Shown here: positions 1-9,909 of the stretch, one piece after another
Layout of the letters: every line of letters begins with the position of its first letter
Position numbering within the stretch: position 1 is the first letter of the stretch
DNA from: Methanobacterium sp.
GTDB taxonomy: Archaea; Methanobacteriota; Methanobacteria; Methanobacteriales; Methanobacteriaceae
Direction: 5' to 3'
Assembly (NCBI GenBank): GCA_019084405.1
Contig: JAHRFX010000048.1
Location: 1-12,849, forward strand
DNA: 12,849 nt
Program-made: the position numbers and the translations under genes
The notes under the pieces: generated by a model
Told to the model about the DNA's origin: nothing
What the model saw: the letters and a program-made list of their open reading frames with translations, nothing else
Databases searched by the model: none

Positions 1-125
1 AGATAATTTACAATATATTTTGCAGATAATCTTGACAGTATTCTTGAATTTTCTCCCATTACTTCATATATGGTCTTATTAATCAGATAAATCATTACAT
101 TTAATAGTTTAGCTGATTTAGGCAT
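1..125 (-). CDS. 5' end of an unidentified protein (partial, leaves window)
   Basis: An open frame starts with ATG at 125 on the minus strand and runs without a stop to the window edge, giving 41 complete codons (begins MPKSAKLLNVMIYLINKTIY, followed by EVMGENSRILSRLSAKYIVNYL). A strong Shine-Dalgarno site (TAAGGAGATGTT) lies just upstream at 131-142 and supports this start. The fragment is mostly helical and amphipathic in appearance, with no signal peptide or obvious membrane segment. I cannot assign a family with certainty. The GENSR...L...AK pattern near the N-terminus is vaguely like the start of methanogen V4R/hydrocarbon-binding proteins, but this is a guess. The gene is separated from the polysaccharide cluster by the decayed insertion sequence and is probably not functionally linked to it. 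Confidence 0.6.
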   Translation of the reverse strand, partial: MPKSAKLLNVMIYLINKTIYEVMGENSRILSRLSAKYIVNY

Positions 126-130
126 GGTAT

Positions 131-187
131 AACATCTCCTTAGGTGTAACGATGGTATCTTTAAACTGTACTTTATTAAACTTTTCG
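131..187 (-). promoter_or_regulatory. Candidate archaeal promoter and RBS for the gene at 125
   Basis: Reading the minus strand, CGAAAAG (181-187) followed by TTTAATAAAG (171-180) looks like a BRE plus TATA box. Transcription would start near 150, about 25 nt before the ATG, with the Shine-Dalgarno TAAGGAGATGTT at 131-142 in between. The spacing fits archaeal promoters; the TATA match is moderate. Confidence 0.4.
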
Positions 188-215
188 GATAAAGATTTGT
201 TTTTTTTTGATTTTT

Positions 216-240
216 GGCTCTGTCAAAAACTTTGGGGTTA
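216..240 (+). repeat. Left terminal inverted repeat of the insertion sequence
   Basis: It begins GGCTCTGTCAAAAACTTT and continues with GGGG. Its partner is the reverse complement of 1541-1565, which begins GACACTATCAAAAACTTG. Mismatches fall at repeat positions 2, 4, 7, 18 and 25. Confidence 0.8.
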
Positions 241-1432
241 AATGTCAAAAAGTTTTTTCTTGGTTTGAATTTCTATTTTAATGTTTATTCGTGATATTAC
301 TCCTATTTTAATCTTCATTAGCCTCTTAACACTTTTAGGAAAGGTTTTTTGAAAGATATTTTCTATTTTGTTTGAGGTTCGTTCTATATTTTCATCTTCT
401 AAGAATGCAAAGAAGGTCCTAAAGTAAGGCATGAAAGAATTGCAGATAATTGATTGAATAACCTTCGAAAATCGTTGATTTTATTTGAAATTTCGTTCAT
501 TTTGTTTCTAGCAGTTTTAAATGATTTACTCTCAAATAAACGGAATAATTCTAGTTTTTCTTCCTGTATTTTGTCTATTTCTTTTTTAGTTAGTTTATTT
601 TCTCGAATGTATTTCTTTATGTTTTTGTTGAAGTTTTTAAGTTGGTGAAATAAGCACCATTGGTGTTTAAACCCTAATTTTTCAATAATTGGTTTATATT
701 TCTCATCTAAATCGGTAGTTATCGTGATTTTATTTTTATTCCTTGTATTTTTTTCTAAAAACTCCTTTATGTTTTTAGAATTCTCTTTAGAGTATATTTC
801 ATCAGCAACAATAATATTCTGTTTACTGTCGAATAAAGTAAATCTGTAATTCCAAACGCCGTTAATTTTAACCCACTCCACATCAAAAATGTAATAACCG
901 GAATAACTGTTTTTAGATTCTTTGTTCTCCTTTTCATATTCAAGTATCCAGTTTTCAATTGTTTGTTGTGAAATATTGACTCCTGTGTCTTTTTTAACTT
1001 TATAAGCAACATTACGCACTGATCCAAAGAATAAACCCACTAATTCAAGACATTTACTCTTAAAATCATGTGTAAAATTACTATTTTCCTCGACAATTTC
1101 AGAAATATCTGTTTTGAATTTTTTACCACATTTATAACTTTGAATTTCAGTTTTTACAACTCTTTTATCATAAAAAATAGAGTTTTCTTTCTTTAACTCC
1201 ATTTTTAATCCCAAATTTACTGAAAACACTTGGGACAAAAAGGTTCAAGCATCTTAATATGAAAAATATTCTTTTTAAACCATTTTCTTAACTTTTTAGA
1301 TGTCTTTTGATCAGTTTTAACTGATTTTAATTGGTTTTCAACATATTTTGATAAACCCTCACAAAAATAGGAAAGTTTATAACCCTGATCAAACAAACCA
1401 CTAACTGGAGCAAGTGTTTTTTTGTTTAGCAT
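238..1432 (-). pseudogene. Frameshifted transposase with N-terminal zinc ribbon and MULE-like DDE core
   Basis: Three minus-strand reading frames (1217-1432, 399-1238, 238-432) join into one transposase of roughly 395 residues. The first ends in CPKC, half of a zinc ribbon; the partner half (YKCGKKF) is in the second and appears to have lost about three residues compared with a usual CKKCGKKF. The second frame holds the catalytic core: an Asp in IFDVEW, an Asp in TTDLDEKY, and the C-x3-H motif of CLFHQLKN seen in Mutator-like transposases. The third holds NKIENIF, which probably carries the catalytic Glu. Two breaks are explained by one extra T in T-runs: after CPKC (the third frame restores CFSKFGIKNG) and near LYF/YDKRVV. 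A third shift lies near 430. Several frameshifts plus the ribbon deletion indicate decay rather than programmed frameshifting. Confidence 0.85.
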
Positions 1433-1447
1433 AGAAAATACTATGCT
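1428..1447 (-). promoter_or_regulatory. Hairpin containing the transposase start codon
   Basis: AGCATAG (1428-1434) and CTATGCT (1441-1447) form a perfect 7-bp stem with a 6-nt loop. On the minus-strand transcript the putative ATG (1432-1430) is in the 3' arm, and a GGGGAG run lies immediately upstream of and into the 5' arm. Such a structure could hold back translation of the transposase, a known theme in insertion sequences; its role here is inferred. Confidence 0.4.
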
Positions 1448-1521
1448 CCCCTTATTATAAAAGCTTTTAGGTTTTCTATTTCAGAAAATAATAAGTTTAA
1501 ACAAGAATAAAAAAAAGTTTA

Positions 1522-2409
1522 TCAAAACACAAATTTCCAAAAACCCCCAAGTTTTTGATAGTGTCTACAAATCCCCCAGATCCCCATGTAAGTAATTCCA
1601 GTAATGATGAAAGGATAATCATCACGGTAATGCTTGTTATAAAAGATGTACATTGATCTGTAAAATTCAGTGGTGAGTCTGGATTTATCCCGGGTACTGT
1701 TACTTCCCCCTTTGTAATGGATAATCTCTGCACCACTGTAGTACATTATTTTCCAACCACGGGATTTGATACGGTAACACCAGTCAATATCTTCACCATA
1801 CATGAAGAATTGCTCATCCAATAGACCAATCTCATGGATTGCATCAGATCTAACCAGCATAAAGGCACCCACTAAACTATCCACCTCGTAGGTTTCATTT
1901 TCATCAAGATAGGTGAGATTATATTTACCAAAACGTTTACTTTTAGGGAAAAGCCTGGATAAACCGGTCATTCGGTAAAATGAAACACTGAATGTGGGAA
2001 AACTTCTCCTACACGCCTTATCCAGCGAACCATCAGGAAGAATTACCTTGCATCCCAAAGCTCCTATACTGGAATCCCCCTCTATGTAATCCATACATTT
2101 GGTTAGAGAGTTATTAAGAATTACGGTATCTGAATTAAGTAAAACATATCGAGCACTGCACTCTTTCAAGGCCAGATTATTGGCATGGGCAAAGCCATTG
2201 TTTCTGGTGCTGGCAATGAACTTTATCAAACCAGTTTTTTCTTCTCTGGCAAAGTCTTTCTGTAATTTTTCAAGACTACCATCACGAGAAGCATTGTCCA
2301 CCAGGTATATTTCATACTGGAAGGGATGATCCTTGCTGATTATTGATTTTATGGCCTGTTTAGTCAGTTCATAGGTACAATAATTCACTATTATAATCGA
2401 TAAGTCCAT
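1522..2409 (-). CDS. GT2 glycosyltransferase (rhamnosyltransferase-like), C-terminus replaced by insertion-sequence DNA
   Basis: A 295-residue cytoplasmic, probably membrane-associated family 2 glycosyltransferase that would add one sugar to a surface glycan. The GT-A fold is recognisable: MDLSIIIVNY at the N-terminus, VDNASRDGS (38-45), NNGFAHANN (70-78), the metal-binding NSD (92-94) in place of DxD, and the catalytic-base region GEDIDW (205-210). I chose ATG at 2409 because AAAGGCGATAAA lies just before it and the protein then starts like its neighbour; an in-frame TTG at 2427 is less likely. After about residue 281, in a hydrophobic C-terminal segment (FIITGITYMGIWGIC), the frame enters the insertion-sequence end, and residues 283-295 plus the stop are IS-derived. 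The catalytic domain is intact, but the membrane-associating tail is probably shortened compared with the 316-residue paralogue at 3425-4375. Donor and acceptor sugars cannot be told. Confidence 0.88.
   Translation of the reverse strand: MDLSIIIVNYCTYELTKQAIKSIISKDHPFQYEIYLVDNASRDGSLEKLQKDFAREEKTGLIKFIASTRNNGFAHANNLALKECSARYVLLNSDTVILNNSLTKCMDYIEGDSSIGALGCKVILPDGSLDKACRRSFPTFSVSFYRMTGLSRLFPKSKRFGKYNLTYLDENETYEVDSLVGAFMLVRSDAIHEIGLLDEQFFMYGEDIDWCYRIKSRGWKIMYYSGAEIIHYKGGSNSTRDKSRLTTEFYRSMYIFYNKHYRDDYPFIITGITYMGIWGICRHYQKLGGFWKFVF
1541..1565 (-). repeat. Right terminal inverted repeat of the insertion sequence
   Basis: This repeat pairs with 216-240 (20 of 25 positions, including an uninterrupted TCAAAAACTT core). 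It also codes for the last residues of the neighbouring glycosyltransferase, which runs through it to a stop at 1522. Confidence 0.8.
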
Positions 2410-2673
2410 TTTATCGCCTTTAGGCAACTTAAATACATACTACCATTATTCATGTTTATAAAAAATATCAAATATTATGGCGCATTTACTATTTAAAACA
2501 TTTAAGAAGATCGGTGATAGTGATTTCTAAAATATTGTGAAATGTCAATCAAAGCCAGCCTAAACATATATTTGATGGGTATACTTTTAATAAGTTACGT
2601 GGAAATCTGAGTAAACTTAAAATGAAGTATCCATAGATCTTTCCTTCTGTTTGGATAACTTATTATGAATAAA

Positions 2674-2705
2674 ATATAATTGACAGGGGATGATATATAA
2701 TTGAC
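2674..2705. repeat. Pair of 11-bp direct repeats at 21-bp spacing (possible operator)
   Basis: ATATAATTGAC occurs at 2674-2684 and again, perfectly, at 2695-2705. The 21-bp period equals two helical turns, so a dimeric regulator could bind both copies on one DNA face. The pair lies 50-80 bp upstream of the candidate TATA box of the plus-strand gene at 2807. The role is inferred. Confidence 0.35.
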
Positions 2706-2746
2706 GTCACGGTGAGGTTATTTTAATTAAAAATGTGTTCTAAAGT

Positions 2747-2805
2747 GCAAAAACTTATAGTATGTAGAAATAAGAGAAGATATAGTACAGGTGGCAAGGT
2801 GAAAG
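2747..2805 (+). promoter_or_regulatory. Candidate promoter and RBS of the CARDB gene
   Basis: GCAAAAA followed by CTTATAGTAT (2754-2763) resembles BRE plus TATA; transcription would begin near 2785. The Shine-Dalgarno AAGGTGA (2796-2802) lies four bases before the ATG at 2807. Confidence 0.42.
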
Positions 2806-2806
2806 C

Positions 2807-3394
<588 letters not shown>

Positions 3395-3407
3395 TGAGTA
3401 ACACCCT

Positions 3408-3425
3408 ATTATTTTTATATTTTCT
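3408..3425 (+). terminator. T-rich candidate archaeal terminator after the CARDB gene
   Basis: Just after the plus-strand stop (3392-3394) lies ATTATTTTTATATTTTCT on the coding strand. Archaeal RNA polymerase can terminate on such T-runs without a hairpin. The site sits in the short gap between convergent genes, where a terminator is expected. Confidence 0.45.
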
Positions 3426-4375
3426 TAATAGAACAGGTATTTGAAGGTGTCCCTGATTAAAATCCATTGGATGACGAGATAGTTCTTTAAATTTCTACGG
3501 GTATAGATTACTTTACCAATCTTTTTTCGTGATTTAAACCCCTCTTTTAAACCATCCAGGTAAATCTCACCATAACCTTTCCTCCAGAAAAAGAGATATT
3601 TAATGAAATATCCTATACAGAGGAAAACAAGATTCACCAATAGTTGAGGCCATGGCATGTTTTTGTAGGGAACGTATACATTATTCCGGGCTGCTAATCT
3701 GGTTTTAAATTCATTATAACGACTACCACTGGTCCCACTACCCACATGGTAAACAACTGCTTCTGGACAGTACCAGCATTTGTAACCATGGATCCTGGCC
3801 CGGTAACTGAGGTCCACGTCTTCCATGTAGGCGAAGAAGTTCTCATCAAAGTATCCAATTTCATCCAGGATACTTCTACGGTAGATGGATGCCGCTGCAC
3901 AGGCACTGAAGATCTCCCTTTCCTGGACATATTTATCAGGGGATTTCCCATATCCCACCCGGCGTGTCCAACCCAGGATGGTGTATTCATCCCCTGCATC
4001 ATCCATTTTATTTGGATCATGGTACTGGATTATCTTCGAAGAAACTGCAAAGATGTTTTCATCCTTTTTAATACATTTTAAAAGGTTATAAATGGTTTCT
4101 GCCTCTAACTGCACATCATTATTCAGGAGGAAAATATATTCTGAATTGGAAGCCTTTATTCCCTGATTGACAGCTGCTGCGAATCCAAGGTTCTCCTGGT
4201 TTTCAATAAGGTCGAATTCTGGATAATTTTCCCAGATGTAAGAGACACTTTCATCCTGAGACGCATTGTCAATAACAATAACATCAAAGGGATGATCCTG
4301 ATTTTTTAGAGATTCCAGACATTTTCCTAAAAAAGGTTGGCCATTGTAGTTGGGGATTACAACTGTTAAATCCAT
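3425..4375 (-). CDS. GT2 glycosyltransferase (dTDP-rhamnosyltransferase-like)
   Basis: A complete 316-residue family 2 glycosyltransferase. Motifs: VVIPNYNGQPFL (5-16), VIDNASQDES (34-43), ENLGFAAAVNQ (61-71), the metal-binding NND (85-87), MEDVDLSYR (184-192) with the likely catalytic Asp, and HVGSGTSG (210-217). After residue 235 come a hydrophobic stretch (LLVNLVFLCIGYFIKYLFF, 245-263) and a basic, amphipathic tail, typical of enzymes that work on lipid-linked glycans at the inner membrane face. I chose ATG at 4375 because GGTGA lies 6 bases upstream and the protein then starts MDLTVV like its paralogue (MDLSII); a TTG at 4420 and an ATG at 4387 are less likely. It follows the ABC transporter genes with an 84-bp gap and may have its own promoter. 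Spot GC content is relatively high (32 of 60 bases at 3781-3840). The sugar specificity is unknown. Confidence 0.9.
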   Translation of the reverse strand: MDLTVVIPNYNGQPFLGKCLESLKNQDHPFDVIVIDNASQDESVSYIWENYPEFDLIENQENLGFAAAVNQGIKASNSEYIFLLNNDVQLEAETIYNLLKCIKKDENIFAVSSKIIQYHDPNKMDDAGDEYTILGWTRRVGYGKSPDKYVQEREIFSACAAASIYRRSILDEIGYFDENFFAYMEDVDLSYRARIHGYKCWYCPEAVVYHVGSGTSGSRYNEFKTRLAARNNVYVPYKNMPWPQLLVNLVFLCIGYFIKYLFFWRKGYGEIYLDGLKEGFKSRKKIGKVIYTRRNLKNYLVIQWILIRDTFKYLFY

Positions 4376-4430
4376 ACAATTCACCATTCTATCAAAAGAA
4401 TGTCTGTTTTTACTATTCAAATAACAAAAG

Positions 4431-4459
4431 AATATAAACTTGACTCAACTTAAAATCAA

Positions 4460-4469
<10 letters not shown>
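4431..4469 (-). promoter_or_regulatory. Candidate TATA box and hairpin between the ABC ATPase and GT2 genes
   Basis: On the minus strand AGTTTATATT (4431-4440) is a good TATA match about 55-65 bases before the GT2 start at 4375. Just upstream, CTTAAAAT (4449-4456) and ATTTTAAG (4462-4469) form an 8-bp perfect stem with a 5-nt loop, overlapping the stop codon of the ATPase gene. The stem is all A/T apart from its terminal pair, so it is weak as a terminator. Confidence 0.38.
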
Positions 4470-5213
<744 letters not shown>

Positions 5214-5226
5214 TACAATAATGAAT

Positions 5227-6024
<798 letters not shown>

Positions 6025-6026
6025 GT

Positions 6027-7364
<1,338 letters not shown>

Positions 7365-7387
7365 TTTATCACTAAAAAATCTGGATT

Positions 7388-7448
7388 CCTTCTAAATTAT
7401 TGTATTTTATAATTTATAAGACTTTTTGTTAAAAATCTAAAAATTCTT
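7388..7448 (-). promoter_or_regulatory. Candidate promoter for ugd, with T-runs ending the upstream gene
   Basis: On the minus strand CTTATAAATTATAAAATAC (7402-7420) is a strong TATA candidate with A-rich AACAAAAAGT before it. Transcription would start near 7388, about 24 bases before the ATG at 7364. Between the stop of the preceding gene and the TATA box are two T-runs (ATTTTTAGATTTTT, near 7430-7445) that may end the upstream transcript. Confidence 0.48.
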
Positions 7449-7455
7449 TAAATGA

Positions 7456-8751
7456 TTAAAAAACCCGTCCAATTCCCCTAAAGATAATTTCATTGTTTTT
7501 AAAGTCATCAGGATTTAAAATCGGTCGTGTACAAATAAAAATAGGGCTTTTTACCATTTTCGGCGATATTTCTTTATATACATCATGATCAGTCATTAAA
7601 ACCACACAATCACAGCAGAGAGCATCTTGCATTTCAATTGGTTGAGCCCCTGCGGAAATAATTATTTCCTCTGGAACATGAGGATCATGAGCGAATACTG
7701 CGGCTCCTTTATTTACTAAATCATTGATAATCGTTAGTGAGGGGCTTTCTCTTGTATCTGCCACATTTCCTTTGTAAGCAACACCTAAAACGGCAATTTT
7801 TGAGCCAGAAAATGACTTTCCCATTTTGGTTATTTCCTCTTCAACGGATTTAACAACATGATAAGGCATATAATTGTTGATATCCCTAGCCATCTGAATT
7901 AATTTAGCTGGTTTGCCATTTTGTTCAGCAATTTCAACTATAAAATAGGGATCAATGGAAAGACAATGACCTCCTACCCCGGGACCCGGAGTGTGAATAT
8001 TTACTCGGGGATGGAAATTAGCGGCTTTTATAGCATCAATAGCATCTATACCAAGTGATTCACAAACCATTGCTAACTCATTTGCAAGGGCGATATTGGT
8101 ATCCCTGTATGTATTTTCCATCAATTTAACCATTTCAGCGGTTACCAAATTGTTTACAATTATAACTTCCCCTACAGTGATCTTCTGGTATAGACTCGCT
8201 GCTTTTTTGGCACTTTCTTTATCTATTCCACCAATAACCCGCGCATTATGAGTCATTTCATATAAAGTATTGTTGGGCAGCGCTCTTTCAGGGGTGTAGG
8301 CTACACCAAAATCTTGAGAAGCTTTAAGGCCACTTTTTTCCAGAATAGGAATCACAATGTTCTCACAAGTACCTGGAGGAACAGTACTTTCAATAACAAC
8401 TAGATCTCCACTTTTTAATCCTTGAGATATAGTTTCACATGCTGAAATAACCGCTAAAAGATTAGCACATTTATTTTGATCAACGGGGGTGGGAACCACC
8501 ACTATTATAATATTAGCTTTTTTTACAGCTTGAATACCATCTAAAGTTGCTTTTAAATTTCCATTACTAACTACTTCTTTAACCACTTCCTTTAAACCAG
8601 GTTCCATTATAGGTGAAATTCCAGAATTAATTTTATCCACAATTTTAGAGTTAATATCAACCCCTGTGACCTGAAAACCATTTTTTGCGAATAAAGATGC
8701 GGTAGGAAGTCCAATATATCCCAAACCAAATAAAACGATTCTATTTTTCAT
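7456..8751 (-). CDS. wecC: UDP-N-acetyl-D-mannosamine dehydrogenase (WecC type)
   Basis: A 431-residue member of the UDP-sugar dehydrogenase superfamily, expected to oxidise UDP-N-acetylmannosamine to the uronate with NAD+. It shows GLGYIGLPTA (9-18), VVPTPVD (85-91), ESTVPPGT (121-128), TPERALPN (153-160), and GPGVGGHCLSIDPYF (256-270) with the catalytic Cys263. The GGHCLSIDPYF form is characteristic of the WecC/UDP-ManNAcA branch, not of glucose dehydrogenases. The C-terminal domain carries VLGVAYKGNVADTRESPS (321-338). ATG at 8751 is preceded by AGGA at a suitable distance. A usual Asp in the C-terminal D-x-R motif seems replaced (ICTRP, 406-410), which is not a catalytic residue. UDP-GlcNAc or UDP-GalNAc derivatives are alternative substrates. 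A role in the amino-uronate of pseudomurein is possible in principle, but the surrounding genes argue for an exported polymer. Confidence 0.92.
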   Translation of the reverse strand: MKNRIVLFGLGYIGLPTASLFAKNGFQVTGVDINSKIVDKINSGISPIMEPGLKEVVKEVVSNGNLKATLDGIQAVKKANIIIVVVPTPVDQNKCANLLAVISACETISQGLKSGDLVVIESTVPPGTCENIVIPILEKSGLKASQDFGVAYTPERALPNNTLYEMTHNARVIGGIDKESAKKAASLYQKITVGEVIIVNNLVTAEMVKLMENTYRDTNIALANELAMVCESLGIDAIDAIKAANFHPRVNIHTPGPGVGGHCLSIDPYFIVEIAEQNGKPAKLIQMARDINNYMPYHVVKSVEEEITKMGKSFSGSKIAVLGVAYKGNVADTRESPSLTIINDLVNKGAAVFAHDPHVPEEIIISAGAQPIEMQDALCCDCVVLMTDHDVYKEISPKMVKSPIFICTRPILNPDDFKNNEIIFRGIGRVF

Positions 8752-8764
8752 AATAATTCCTACT

Positions 8765-8805
8765 ATCTACACATATAATTCCATTAAATTTAAAGTTTTA
8801 TTGAA
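8765..8805 (-). promoter_or_regulatory. Candidate promoter for the WecC-type gene
   Basis: In the 81-bp gap the minus strand reads CAATAAAACTTTAAATTTAA, with a BRE-like A-rich stretch and a TATA-like CTTTAAATTT at 8786-8795. Transcription would begin near 8765, 14 or so bases before the ATG at 8751. Confidence 0.38.
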
Positions 8806-8832
8806 ACTAGTATTACTTCATCCGACCTCAAA

Positions 8833-9909
8833 TTAATCAATATGAGGCATGTATTTATTCCATACATATGTTGCCATAATTCCCCCACGACGAGGAATCG
8901 TAGATGTGTCAATTAATTGGAGATAGGGGTAATGTTCTTCCATATATTCCTTGTTAGCATTTGGCTGTAAATGCTTTTCATATGGATTTCCATAGGCTTC
9001 ACCTTGTTTATATTCATAAGGAATTGAAACTATAATATTTCCACATTTATTATTCTTAATAAATCTAGATAATAATTTTTTGGAAGATTCTAATTCAATA
9101 TGCTCAAGAACATCACCCATTATTATCAAATCATAATATTCAAAATCAAAGTCTAGAATATTTTTAATGTGAATATTATCATAAATCTTATCTAAACCCA
9201 TTTCTTTTATATTATCTTCATAAACATCAACACCATCAATATTTTGGTAAAGAAAAGCTCTTAATAATTTACCATAAACTCCGGAACCAAAACCAACATC
9301 GAGAATTTTTGAATTCCACTTATCCACATTTTCTAAAATATATTTTATTATCGCCGGTTTACCTGCATCTGTGCTCATTCCTCTAAGACCATTTTTTAGA
9401 CTATAACCTACTATTCCTGTTCTTTCAGATAATAATTTCTGGTTTTCAATTTTTAAACTTTTTTTTCGTTCTTTTAAGTTTTGGTTTTTAGCTTGTGTTT
9501 TCTTTAATTGATCTTCCAAAACATGATTCTCTTTTTTTAAGTCACTAACTCGATCATTAAGTTGCGCTACCAACGCAGATCTCTCAGATAATTTCTGATT
9601 AACACTAATTGCGTTATTTAATTGATCTTCCAAAACATGATTCTCTTTTTTTAAGTTATCATTATCATTTTTTAATGGATTGAATTTCGATTCAATAAAA
9701 TTCGACAACCCATGTTTTAATTCTATTTTTTCAGCTTCTAAGTTAGTGATTATTTTTTTAAGATTGCAATTTTCTGTCTTTAACTTATTTAATTGGCTGT
9801 TAAGATTCCCAATTTGATTTCTGAGTTTTTTTTTCTCTATTTCTAATTCTCGTACCATTCCTGTTTTTCTCATCTGTTTTTTTAAAGGCTCTTTGAGAAA
9901 TTTAATCAT
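8833..9909 (-). CDS. SAM-dependent methyltransferase with long N-terminal coiled coil
   Basis: A 358-residue two-part protein. Residues about 19-163 are rich in Leu, Lys, Glu and Asn in heptad spacing and are almost certainly a coiled coil; they contain two copies of a 38-residue unit (LKKENHVLEDQL at 86-97 and 124-135). Residues about 165-358 form a class I methyltransferase: motif I KILDVGFGSG (201-210), the acidic residue after strand 2 in GVDVYED (226-232), and DLIIMGDVLEHIE (260-272). No membrane segment is visible. ATG at 9909 overlaps the stop of the upstream gene (ATGA) and follows GGTGATTG, so the pair is translationally coupled. It probably methylates the glycan or a lipid-linked intermediate. 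The combination of coil and methyltransferase beside a Wzm/Wzt exporter recalls WbdD, the chain terminator and length ruler of E. coli O9a, but no kinase domain is present and the domain order is reversed. The base composition is very AT-rich. Confidence 0.88.
   Translation of the reverse strand: MIKFLKEPLKKQMRKTGMVRELEIEKKKLRNQIGNLNSQLNKLKTENCNLKKIITNLEAEKIELKHGLSNFIESKFNPLKNDNDNLKKENHVLEDQLNNAISVNQKLSERSALVAQLNDRVSDLKKENHVLEDQLKKTQAKNQNLKERKKSLKIENQKLLSERTGIVGYSLKNGLRGMSTDAGKPAIIKYILENVDKWNSKILDVGFGSGVYGKLLRAFLYQNIDGVDVYEDNIKEMGLDKIYDNIHIKNILDFDFEYYDLIIMGDVLEHIELESSKKLLSRFIKNNKCGNIIVSIPYEYKQGEAYGNPYEKHLQPNANKEYMEEHYPYLQLIDTSTIPRRGGIMATYVWNKYMPHID
9503..9542 (-). repeat. 40-bp direct repeat, copy 1, inside the coiled coil
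   Basis: This stretch is identical base for base to 9617-9656. The copies are 114 bp (38 codons) apart and in frame, so recombination between them would remove or add exactly 38 residues of coiled coil. Confidence 0.9.
9617..9656 (-). repeat. 40-bp direct repeat, copy 2, inside the coiled coil
   Basis: Second copy, identical to 9503-9542. Similarity at the protein level continues beyond the identical block (NQKLSER versus NQNLKER), which shows that a whole 38-residue unit was duplicated. Confidence 0.9.

Larger units (their letters stand above)
216..1565 (-). mobile_element. Decayed insertion sequence with zinc-ribbon DDE transposase (ISNCY/ISM1-like?)
   Basis: A roughly 1.35-kb element is bounded by imperfect 25-bp inverted repeats (216-240 and 1541-1565, 20 of 25 matching) and carries a single minus-strand transposase broken into at least three frames. 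The transposase frame ends inside the left repeat, as expected for a compact insertion sequence. No target-site duplication is visible: the bases outside the left end (TGATTTTT) do not match those outside the right end (TACAAATC). The right end lies inside the 3' part of the glycosyltransferase gene at 1522-2409. The family name is tentative. The zinc ribbon, the CxxxH motif and the NKIEN motif are seen; assignment to an ISNCY/ISM1-like group of Methanobacteriales is from memory. Confidence 0.82.
2410..2806. other. Intergenic region between divergent genes
   Basis: About 400 bases with no convincing gene. It must hold the promoters of the minus-strand GT2 gene (a weak TATA-like TTTTTATAAAC near 2455-2465 on the minus strand) and of the plus-strand CARDB gene (near 2754-2763). 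It also contains a pair of 11-bp direct repeats and an 8-bp palindrome TGACGTCA at 2702-2709. Short open stretches such as a 22-codon frame near 2542 have no coding signature. Confidence 0.6.

Noticed and set aside
454..648. Plus-strand open frame of 64 codons
   Set aside because: It is antisense to the transposase core; its composition is that of reversed A/T-rich codons and it has no recognisable domain.
767..1027. Minus-strand 86-codon frame
   Set aside because: It is in another frame of the transposase pseudogene and does not fit the zinc ribbon or DDE motifs.
1497..1736. Minus-strand 79-codon frame across the insertion-sequence junction
   Set aside because: It overlaps the GT2 frame, which carries the conserved GEDIDW and downstream family motifs; this frame has no signature.
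2542..2610. 22-codon plus-strand frame beginning MSIKASLN
   Set aside because: No Shine-Dalgarno site and too short to distinguish from chance in an intergenic region.
3694..4091. Several overlapping frames of 68-111 codons on both strands
   Set aside because: All overlap the well-supported GT2 gene; they arise from its higher GC content and have no motifs or start signals.
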